Assembly: GCF_963678635.1 (NCBI RefSeq)
Contig: NC_087062.1
Span: 98,573,705-98,637,704, forward strand
DNA: 64,000 bases
Direction of reading: 5' to 3'
Origin: Symsagittifera roscoffensis
Lineage: Eukaryota; Xenacoelomorpha; Acoela; Convolutidae
This document shows, one piece after another, positions 50,601-62,600 of the stretch. Both the position numbers and the translations under genes were made by a program. Below the pieces are notes generated by a model. It searched no databases. It was not told where the DNA came from and saw only the letters and a list, made by a program, of their open reading frames with translations. Numbering within the stretch: position 1 is the stretch's first letter; the number at the start of each line of letters is the position of its first letter.

Positions 50601-53600
50601 TCTAAACTGCCTATGTTTTTTGCTTTTTGTAGACGTTGGTTCCTATGAAAATGAGAGAATTATTTTTAAAGTTTTTCTATTAATTCAATTTTGTAAGTTT
50701 TTTCTTCCCCATTAGAGATGTTTTGTAATGCATATTTAAAGCTTTTTTAAACACCAAAACATCAGCAAATTGATTTAGTTTCATGATTGATTGGGAAGAT
50801 TCATTTTTCATTTACCGCGGGAACCTTTCCACTCATATAAAAGGATCTCTATAAAACTTTTGTTTCGTGGTAAAACTTTGTGTTCAGATGAACCAAAGTG
50901 TTCGAGAGATCTCTCTTTTAGAGATTTTCCTATTGACACAAAAATAATAACCCATAAGATATAATTCGAATATAGTTTTGAATTGACAAATTTTAGGCAA
51001 AATAAGATATAATTGTAAGAACTATAATCAATTATAATCGATCGTAACAGATTATAATCTCTTGGAAAGTATCACAATTATAATCAATTATAATTGTCAA
51101 AAAATCATCATAATAATCCGTTATAATCCATTAATTACGCCTAAACTTGGATGCGGGGCGTTTTAAGTTTAATGCATTTTGACCGGATAATTTAAACCGG
51201 CACTGTATTTAATGCCGAAATTTTGGTAATATTTTTTTTCGGTCAACGAATCTGAATGAAGTTAATTTACCTAAAACTGCTCATTTTGACGTCGTTTTTC
51301 AGTTTAGCCTTAATTTCCAGTTGAAAACCATTTTCAAAAAACTAATTAACCTAAAACGCTGTAGTTTTTGACCGATTGAGTTGATCATGGTCACCGATAT
51401 TGCCAACATTTTGGCATTTAGCTATAAATGTAGTATTTAAAGAACTGTTTCAGCTCAATTTCAACAATTTAATAGTGTTAATTACTGATGTCAATTACAG
51501 TCTTCGCTTTTAGTGGACTGATAAAACATTTCAATTTTTGCTTTAGTTTTTGATTCTATTAATTAATAGTGCTTACTGAATGAAAAACAGTTCGAATTTC
51601 TTTTTTTTTTCTGCGTTACTAAAGTGTTTCAATGCTTGCAATCATAAAACGAAGATAGTCCTTTCTGCTATCATGAATATATAGTTGCAATGATTGGACC
51701 TTTCTCAGCCAAAATTTACAAAAGCGTTTTAGAAAGTGTTAAATGACGAAGGCATTTCACAAATTAACACAATCAAATTTGTTAAATGAGCGGAAAGTGT
51801 TCGTTGAATAGATTATAAAATGCGCGATTGATCTTCTGACATTGATATATGGACTGATTGTGCTGTTTTGTGTTCAGGCTTTAAAGAGTTACAGCGTGGC
51901 CCTGTTGCTGGATGGTAGACTGAAGCAGAAGGTCTTCATCAACCGGGGTCTGCTGTACTTCCAAATGGAGGACTACAACAATGCACTCCTCGACTTCTAC
52001 GACGCATTCAAGGTCAACAGACAAGGTACGAGAGCGCTTTCTCATGGCCACTTAAGAATTAGTTTATTGTTCCGACTTTCGATACGAAAGTAAGGAAATA
52101 TTTGTGCTCGGGGTGGATTTTTTTTTCTTCAGACAAATTTCGGCTTTTTAACTAGCCATTTTTGACGAAATTGTTTTATATCATTCGAAAGCTATCGTTG
52201 TCCTGAGCTGAAATTTGAAAAGATATTTGAACTGTGACCATTTTTCGTAAAGTTATGGGGGTTTAAACATTGCCATTTTGGCCAATTTGGGACAATTAAC
52301 GCGCGATATATTTCGCGCTATTAACGCGTAAGCGGAGATTTAATCCGTCTTAGAAATCGTTCCAAATTGGTTGAACGAAGCTTATTTGCCATAATTAATT
52401 TGTTACAATGAGCGAAATCTATCCTTTTGTACTTTATATGGCATGTGGGGTGATGTTTTTCATTAAAAAAAAATCAAAATCAGAAAAAAAAATTTTCATT
52501 TTATTTTATTAAATATATATTTTTTTGTTATTACTGCTCCATAAACCTCAAAAGGCAGTCGGAACATTCAGGGCTTCGCCCTGATACGAGCAGTCTTGTT
52601 AAATATATACCCGGGTTGACCTCCATACACCGACAATGTTTACCATACAATTCCAAACATCAAGTTTATGGAAAAATGCTTGTCATAAAAATTTAATACG
52701 TTTTCTAAACATGATTCGAAAAAGATGTCAATTGATTCCAGCGATTAATCCAGCCCATAAAAAATTGAGTGGTGATAAAAAAATTGAGTTGGTTTTTTTT
52801 GGAAAAAAAACGCTTATTGTGCAATTTCTAAATATGGAAGTTGTGTAATGAACATTTTCCCATAAACACTTCTCATCATAAAATTTGAGAAAGAAAAAGC
52901 AGTGAAAGTTACTGAACTTCAAAATATTTGATAACCTCTAAAATACTCTTAACTTTCTCAGGTTTTCTTCTTTGTTCAGTGATCTTGCAGATCTTATGGG
53001 AAGGATTTAAACGCTAATTTTGCCTTAATTGATTTTTAAAAAATGTTTTGCAATACAATTTCTATAAATGGAAAAATTTTTGTCATACAATTTTCTGTAC
53101 GTATGGAATTGAAATTATTGTAAGTTTTTCATATTTGCAAATTTATGATGAGAAGTGTTGATCAACCCGGGACAGTGTTGATTTAAATTACGGACAAAAC
53201 GAAAAAAAACTTGAAATTTGAAACGCGTTTATCTTTAAATCAGTTGACTTTTCAGACGAAAATATAAAAATGCAGACAGAAAGTGCTTAAATTTTTAGCA
53301 GAAATTTTTAAGCGCAATTTAATTTGCAATATTTGGGCCCAAACTCTTACCCGAAACGGATTATTTTTGGCTCTCCTTAGTCAATCATAAAGTGACCCTC
53401 TTATTTATGAGAGTGTAAATTCCTAAAAATTAAGCGAAACGCTAAACAATGGTTTTCAACTGAAAAATTGGCATTATATAGTAAATACGACACTTTTTTG
53501 ATATGAGGCTAGTTTTGGGGAGAAATTGATCCGGTAGCTCTGGTTAATTTATGATTGACTAAAAAAGCCAAAAATGATCCGTTTTGCGTAAAGTTTTGGG

Positions 53601-56600
53601 CCCGAATTAAGCAAAATAAATTGTACCATAATATTTCTACTAATTTTCTAAGCAAGTTTTGTCATAGAATTTGTCTTGTCATTTTTCGTCTAAAATCAAC
53701 TGAATTTGAGAAAAACGCGATTTAAATTTTATTTGTTTTTAACCGAACTATTTAATCAGCACTATAGTACTTAGTTGAATGTATTTTGCAACCCTTTCGA
53801 AACTCGAGGAGTTCAGTTCGAGCAGTCTGAACACATGCTCCTCATATGCTGATGAATATCTTCAGCCTTAGTTTAGACCTTAGACCGGACAACCAGTATT
53901 TACTCAGCCAAAAGATAGTTTAAGTCTGTAAACAAGTTTCACGTAATTTGCACGCAAGTTATTGCCTTAATTCCGTTATTTTCTGATCGTCTAAGTTCCT
54001 GTCGTCTAAGTTCCTAAACCCTCTGGGGTCAACTACTCGATTTTAACGCAAACGTTTTACCACTGTGCTAAGTGTCGCCTCATCCTATATGCATGTTCGT
54101 TGCTAACTGCCGTTTTTCAATTTTTTTTCTAGTCCTCAGATTTAGATTTCTGAATTTTATGCTGTATTAGCTAATGTTGGTATAGTTGCTGCATGTTAAT
54201 GTTGGTTTCGATTTTTTTTATAGTGTTTTTTTTTGCCGCGCAGGTTCGAGCATAGGCCATACATTGGGGTTGTGCTACCACAAGCAGCGGGAGTTCCGCA
54301 AGGCAATCGACGCCTACACGGAGGCCATCCGGGCAGACCGGTTCTTCTTGGACGCCTACATCGGCAGAGGCAACGTCTACATGGACCTGGCCACAGACAA
54401 TGGATACCAAATGGCAAAGTGAGTCATCATTTTTGACCCAAAATGATCGCATTGATATTATACCCAAAACGCCGTCAACCCATTCTATTTTCATTCATAA
54501 AAAGTCGATTGACATCATCAGCTTACGAGCGAAGTGATAATCTACCAGTTCAATTTTTCCAATGCAAGTCGCAAGTTTTAGTCACAAATAGCACATATTT
54601 TTTATAAATAGTTTTTCCTAACGCAAGTCGAATGATATCTAGGAAAAAATTGTACAAGATAAGGCTTGTTTTAGAGATCCGAGTCCAAATCCCGTATCAG
54701 TTTTCTCTTTTTTGAAATTTTCCTAATTTTGTACGACTCATGAACGTAGTGAATACTCTTTTTGTTCCGACTATCGAAGAAGATTAGGAATATCACCTCG
54801 AGGCCAATCTGTGCACTGGATAGGCGCACAATTTTGTGTCTGTATGTTCCTGGACTCCAGAGACAAGTCCTTAAACATATTAGAATTTTGTCGGAACGAT
54901 CAAAGAAAATGAAAGAGCAAAAGAAGAACAAAGGGAATGGAATCTGCTTACAAATCACAAAATATATAGTCTGGCCTCGTAATGATATATGCTCGGGTGG
55001 TTTTTTTTTGTTCAGACCAATTTTCAAAAAAATTTCCCTCGGGGATCGATCCATATAGCTTTTTGTACCACTTGACCATCCTGGCTGAAAGTATGCTGTG
55101 GAACGCTCACTAATAGACTAACGTTACTTTAAGAGCGCTGTGATAATCGATCCAAATTCAATTGAGGCAGGCTAATTGTCCTTAATAATTCCATACACGA
55201 TTTTTAATAATCAGTTTAAAATTCATAGTTTGTCAATAATTCATTTATTAAAAACAATTTGAGACCAATTTATGGACAGTCGGAACAGGAACATTCAGAT
55301 TCAAGGCGTTGCCTTGATGCAAGTAATCTTGTATAGTTAGTTATATAGGTGTTGGTGATTTCTCTAATTGTTTGTTAGGAAAAAGTCTAAAAGTTTGTTC
55401 ACACTTAAATTTGTTTTTTTTTTGCCCTTTGACTTCTGATTTCTTTTTATGTTCAGTTCATGTACTTCCTTAAAAGGAAGACAAACTCCATTATCGATCA
55501 GCAAAAGTGTAAAAGCTACGAAAAACGTGATCGACTTCTAGTTTCGAAATTGGAATTCAATCATCAGATTTTCCAGCAAAATAAAAAAGTTACTTATTGA
55601 ACAAGTTTCTTAATTTGGGTTAATTTTTTCAAAAAATTATTCAATCATTAATTGTTCTAGAATTTGAAAGGGCTTTGAAGCCATATGTTTTTTTCTTTGA
55701 AATTCGAAAGTTCATAAAATTAGTCAGTCTTTCTTTTTCTTTGCGTTCATTGACTCTTTTCCAACTGTCTGTTGGCTATGTTTTGCTTGTATATGCAAAG
55801 TGCAGCCTCTTCTCTGGGAAAAATAAACCATTACTGAACTCTCCGGATTTCATCGTTCAGAAACGTAACAATCATCACGCTGCTATTACAGTACGGTAAA
55901 TTTTGATGCAAGCTTTTAAGCCCAAACAAAAATCTGACGTTCATTTTCAATAATTCATAACCACTAGCGTGCCGAGCAAACCCCGCCCCCCATTTCGCGT
56001 ACAAAAAATTACTTGAGAGAGCGCCATAAGACTAAAATCTAGCTTGTTTTCTAGCGCCTCGTAACAAGTAAATTGTTTTTTTTTTTCAGGTACGACTACA
56101 GCAAAGCGTTGCTCCTCAAGCCAGACTGTCTGTACGCGAGGGTGAACTTGGCCTACAACTTGCAGGTGGGCGGACTAATGAAGCAAGCGTGGAGTCAGTT
56201 CTCAATCGCCATAGCACAGAACCCTCGTGAGCATCCAATCAAACCAGAACTATTCTAATTCATGAACAAGTGGCAAGTTTTTATGGGGATACGCGTTTTG
56301 CTTTTTTAAAAACAAATATACACGTTTTACTTTTACAACGCATACACGTGTTGCTTTTAGGCCGCATTTTTGTTTGCAATTGTTTAGGCCGCATTTTTGC
56401 TTGCAATTGTTTGCAAATTTAGTTTTAAATAATTACTCTTTTTTTAAATTTCATTCAACTTGAAGGAAAAAATCAATAAAAGGCTGCTATATTTCTAAAA
56501 TACGCCCGTTTGTGTATTCTTTCCTGTCATTATGTTAACTTGGCTGATTATGTATTTTTCTATTGATGTTTTGCAATCCGGTTGCCGAATCCGGTGGTCC

Positions 56601-59600
56601 GGCAGCTTAAGATTCGGGTAAAATCTCGAATGCAGTAATTTTTTCCTCTGTCCCATGAATATTTTTTCTAATTTTCGTTCTAGGATATATTCCAGCGCTA
56701 GAGGGACGAGCGATAGTGAATCTGCAGATGGGCCAGGCATTCGCAGCCCTGCAGGACCTCCAGGCGGCCATCAAAGTGAAGCCCAGTGCTGAACTGCTTA
56801 CGAACAGAGGAGTCGTTCATCAGGTTAGTAGGAAACAAACAGAAACGCGTCGCCGAAATTGATGGGTGTAGATTTTGATGAGTGTAATAGAATCGAAATA
56901 GAATTTTGATAATTACGTGGTGTGACAATGGCAATACGTTTTGGATGATTAAGATTCCAATTTCAGATCGTAGTTTAGTTGTTTCTTTTAAATGACTTCT
57001 TTTGATTATTGAGTTTTGAGTCTTTCAGTTTTTTAATTTGGCGCTTAGTTCATGTCATTAAGTTAGTCGGCTAATTTAGTTCTCCATTCGGTGGTAAGAA
57101 TCAAGTCGTTTCGTAGTAAATATCGTCTAATTCGCGGGAGAATTGTTGATTGGCGGCATATTCATGTCGAAAATGTGGCAAAATTAGGTTCGGCAAAGAA
57201 TAAAATTCAAATGTCGTAGACATGGTGCAAAAGAATGAAGGATGTCTATCTTTCTTCTTGGAAGTACTGGATAATTACGGATCAATGCTTGTGAATGCTG
57301 TTTCGTCTTAATTAGTTATTGTGACCTCCACCCCTCCCTTATCCAGGATTTCGACCTTTTCGTGACCCAAAGGATATCCAATTGTTGTATGTTTATGACA
57401 TTCATTTTTGGCCGATGATCCCCAAAAACAAACGACAAGGGAACTTTTGAAGCCAATATGTAAAGTTTTGAATAAGAGTGCTCAATTTTCTCCCTGATAA
57501 ATGGTTGATAAAAATCTGATTCAAATAGAACCCCAGGACAACCATTTGCGTTCTATATCGAATAGCTTCTAAAATACTTCTTTTATCAGGGGTAAATAAC
57601 TAGGAAATTGAATAACTCAAAGTGTTCACATAACGAGTTTTTTGTTTTGGCTTACGACTAATCACGGAGTGAAAAGAAACTATAGCGTAAGCTGTTGTTT
57701 CTTTCGCTCGATTTTAGGCTTCGCAAAAATATGTTCGGAAATGTTTGAAATCTCTTTTTTCCTAGGAAATGAACAATTTTTGCTGGATGTTTTTTCCTTC
57801 CGGTAAAATTGGTTTAGTTGGCACCTTTGCTGTCTCAGAAAAATTTGATGCGATTGAGTTGTGACCGATGTGGTTAACTCATAGAGTAATTTCGGATAGG
57901 GTACACCGTCTGCTCGTCACGCTATCTTATTTTCGGCCGGATAGATTCGTGCAACTTCTTAGTCTAATACCGATCCTAATCTTACTCTTATACTTACTAG
58001 TCTCAGGGTGTTTAACTAGTCTCTGCTAGGCTCAATAGATCTAGGGTATACTGGTTTATTGCGGCTGCTGAAGTTCTCTTGGAGAGGCAACTAATTTCTA
58101 AGTTAAATTCAAATCTCTCTGGTGCTGAAATTACAAGTAATTTCAGCACTTACAAATAAGTGGGTTGTTAGTTAGATGGATTATGATTGGTTAATATTAA
58201 ATATTTTACAGTGGTAAAGTATCCAATTTATCCAATTATAAAATGTAGTTTAGATCAGGTTCCACGATTATGTTAAAACAGTTTTAAAGTAGGTTAAATC
58301 ATGTGCAAGCAATGACACCCCGGTTATTAAGAGTAATGAACATAGTGAAGACTCTCATATAAGTCTTGCTGCTTTTTCGTTTTTTCAGGAAAAAGTTTTT
58401 AAGTATCAATGCACTTAGGTATAATCCACTTTTTCATTTCAATTGAAATTCATCTGCTGAAAGTGACGTTAATAGTACTCTTCAAATACGAACTTGGAAA
58501 TGACGCAAAAAAACGTGAACAATTTCTGATTTCGAAAGTGGAATTTATTTTTAAGATTTCCCAGCGAAATTAAAACTTTACCTATTGATCCAGTTTTCTC
58601 AAGTTGGGTTAACGTTATCACAAAGCGCCAATCATAAATTGTTTAAGAAATTCAAAGAGCTTAAAGGGCATCTATTTTTTTCTTTGAAATTCGAAAGTTG
58701 AGATTTTTTTTCAAGAAAGTCATTGTAGTGTTTTTTATATGCTTTCTAAATCAGCTACTATCGTTTTGTTTGTTTCAGTTCCTGAAGGACTTTTCGAATG
58801 CGATGCAGAGCTACCAGAGTGCGGTGCGGACAGACCCCGGCTACTCTCTGGCCTACTTCAACGCGGCCAACCTCTACTTCCGCAACCGGCAGTTCCAACA
58901 AGCGAAGCACTACTACGACCACGCAGTCCGCTTCAACCGCAAGGACGAGGCCGCGCTCCTCAACAGGGCCATATGCAAGGTACTATTGGAGAGTAAAATG
59001 AACATTCCTTTCAGCGGCCGCCGTTTTTAACCCGAGGATCGTGCGCCCGAATCCCTCTACTTTCGGTCTCGGTAGTAGCGTAAAGAGGGGGCGGTGTCGA
59101 CCTCCTCAAGTCTAATTGGCAAATTTTTCCAAAGGGTCTTTCTTTAGTATTATTTTACGACGCCCATTTTTGGTTGGTTGGTCAACCTCAAAATTTTTGT
59201 AAAGACGCTTTCGTGCCAATGCAACTAAATTTAAGATGGGAGCGCGCGCTGAATTTTTTTCTCAAACAAGGTATTTACAAGCTTTTAGGGAAACTTAAAA
59301 AATCAAATTAGACCAACTGGAAAAAAAAACCGCCCACACCATAAAAAATACTTTTTGCAAAAGAGTAGAAATAATTTGAGAGAAACTGGATAGTTTATGC
59401 ATGCTTGCTGAATCATGGATAGGGATGAAATTGTAATCCAAATATGAGAGGAGTGTCTTTTGCAAGGTATGATTGTTACAGAATGCGAGAACCACCTGGC
59501 TCTATCGGTTATTGTTCCGACTATTGAAAATGGGGAGGAACTTTGTGTTCGGGTGTGTCATAGTTTTTTTTGCTTTTGTTCTCCACGCAAAATCAGGTAC

Positions 59601-62600
59601 CACAAATAATGATCGTACTGGGTTTGGTGATATATCATTTTAAAGCCTTTTCAGTCGTGATTCGAATCACCTTAAAAAGTTTCCAAAAAGATTTCCCAGT
59701 GTCGAGAAAAACCGGTTTGAAAATTTTGATTTTTTGTCTTATTTCGAGCGAATAAAGTAGCGTGAAGAATAATAGCGTTTATATTTTTAAGTCACCCGAG
59801 CTGGCTTACAAGCTGAATTATGCCTAATTTAAACATTGACCTTCAAACATACTGTTAAATAGGTAAGACTAGTTTCTGGAGTTTTTTAGCTTCATTTTGG
59901 GAACTAAACTTTCGATCTTTTTGAAGCAATCAATGCCAATAATAAGGCTCTCAATTAGCTTGGACATTTTTTCACAAGTTCATAATAAAATCAAAAAATT
60001 TTGAGAATCGTATGTGTTTTTGCAAGTGTTGGTACGTGAAATTTGTAAACCCCCACTTGATTTTTTTTAGGTTGATTTTGTCAAATATCGAGCTGAATCA
60101 ATTTAAATTTTGTTTTGTCGCAAGAAAAACTTTCCAAACGATGAGACACACTTTTTTTAGCTAGTGCCTGAGTTTCCTAATCTGACTCGTTTTGTTTTCT
60201 CCCAAGAACTGCTTTTTCAACAGTAATTTATCGTCTAAAGCAAGCCTTTAATTAAAATTTGATTAAGCGTTACAGTATGTATGGGAAATCAATCATAGTT
60301 GGGATTTAATCTTTTTTCCTAAAAGGGGCTAATTTCGGAAGTTCCGAACTTACTTGACTGTTTTGCCAATTTTTGTTTCGTAGGCAGCTGCCAAACATAA
60401 ATTGGTAAAATAGTCGACCAGGTACTGAACTTCCAAAATTAGCCACTTTTAAGAAAAAAGATCAGATGATCCCAACTAAAAATGATTTTCGATATATTCT
60501 AAAATGCCAAACAAAGCTCTACTTCTACCTAACAACTTTATTCATTAAAGAAAATGAGGAAAAAACATGTACTTAAGACATGTGTTTAATCACAAGTCAT
60601 TTGAAACATGTGTTTTCACATGTTGGATCATGTAATATTACATGTTTGCGTTTTTTCATGTGACGAGTTCATTTGTAAAGCGAGATTACTTTTGTTACTA
60701 ATTGTTCGGATCTTTAGAATTTAGGTGTCATTGTATTATGGACTCCTCGCTGAGTTTTTTGTTGCTCCTATAGGTGACTCATTTCATTATAGTGGCTGAT
60801 TGGATGTAATAGTTGTTGTTGTTGTTGTGCAGGTGTTGCTGCGAGATCCAGAGGGTGCTCTGCGGGACTTCGGTGCCTCGATTGAACTGAACAAGTACTC
60901 CTCTCATACTTACTTCAACCGGGGTAACCTGTTCACGTCCCTCCGAAGATACGAGGAGGCCGAACAGGACTACACTCAAGGTCAGTTACATAATGCAAAA
61001 TCAGTTACGTAATGGGTTACATAAAAGTGGTCCAGGTCAGTTACATAGTAGAAAATAATTTACATAATCGAAAGTTACATAAAAGTGGTCAAAGTCCCTT
61101 ACATTTTGGGGAAAAAAATTAGTTACATATTGAAAAGCTACATAAAAGTGGTCAAGGTCACTTACATATTGGAAAATAAATCAGTTACATGTTGAAAAGT
61201 TACATATGGAGAATGAATTTGTTCGACCTTGAAAAGTCAACAGGTTTTCCAATTTTTGAAATCAACATATTAGATTTGCCCTTGTTACATTTATTTATAA
61301 GTCACCTGTCAAAATGTTGGCCGAGATTGTCTTTTTTTTCGGATGCTTTAGTACAACATGTAAGAAATTGATTGGATTTAACATGGTTGAGCTTCAAAAT
61401 AAAGCGAGCTTGAAAGCTCAAATGTCTTGACAGATTATCTTGAAGTTTTGACTGCAGGACAGCGCAATGCAAGGAGCGGCAGGGCAGGGAGGGCAGCACA
61501 AGGAGGGGTAGGCAGAGAGGACAACTCAAGGAGAAGTAAGCAAGCAGGGTAGCGCACGGCAAAGCAGGGCAACGCAAGGCAAGTAGGGGCATTGCAGATA
61601 AAGGCAAGAAGAAGCATGACAGGGCAGTGCAAAGCGAGGTAGGCCAGCGCAAGCAAGATACGGCCGCAAAGCAAGGCAGGGTAGGGCAGTGGAAGGGGGA
61701 ACAAAGTAAGGAGCAGCATTGCAGGGCAAAGCAAGGCAGATCAGCGCAATACAATGAAGAGCAGGGCAGCGCAAGGCAAGGAGGAGCATGGCAGGGCAGC
61801 CCGAACTAAGGCGACGCAGCGAAAGCAAGTTACGGCAGCGCAAGGCAAAGCAGGGCAATGGAAGTTGGGACAAGGTAAGAAGGAGTATAGCAGCGCAAAG
61901 TAAGGCAGAGAAACGCAAGGCAAGGCAGCGAAGAACAAGGCAAGGTTTTTTAGAGCAAGGCAGCGCAGGGTAGTGGACAAAGGAGCAAGATAGGGCAAGT
62001 AGGAGCATGACAGAGCAGCGCAAAGCTAGGCAGAACAGCGCTTATGCATGTTCAATAATAGCCTCAGCTTAGAAGTTAGTTTAGATTTGGAGACCTTGAT
62101 TGTGCTTACGCATAAAAAAAGATTACGGCGAAGAAGCTTGATTGCTAGAAGTGTGTCAGACGCATTCAAGTAGTTGACTTCTATTTAATCACTTCACGTA
62201 TCAAAACAAATTAAAGTTTTTCCTGTTTTAATCTCCTGAATAGCTTGCAACTAGAAGCCAACTTTTGCCAATCAGTTAAAGGCATAGAAAGAACGTTGTT
62301 CAAGTCATGAGAAAAAAATGTGTCTAAGTTTCTTTTCTAAAAAATAAATTGAATATACGGCTTATCATTTGAAGCTTTCAATTGGAATTTAAATTTTTCA
62401 ACTTTCTACTGCTCGAACCTTTTGCTCCAAAAAATTTAGAAAATGTTGACTGTTCTCATGGCAGAAACTGAATTGATTAAAAATCGAGATTTTTTGCTCC
62501 CAAAAACTTCAGAATTTTCCGAACCAAAAAGAGCTATCCACGAAAATCGAGTCATTTCAACTGATTTTTAAGGTCAGCACGCCGATTGATGCGCTCAGTT

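Noticed and set aside
61302-62023. Long minus-strand Leu/Pro/Cys-rich frames
   Set aside because: Produced by a purine-rich tandem array; several frames are open at once, as expected of a repeat without stops.
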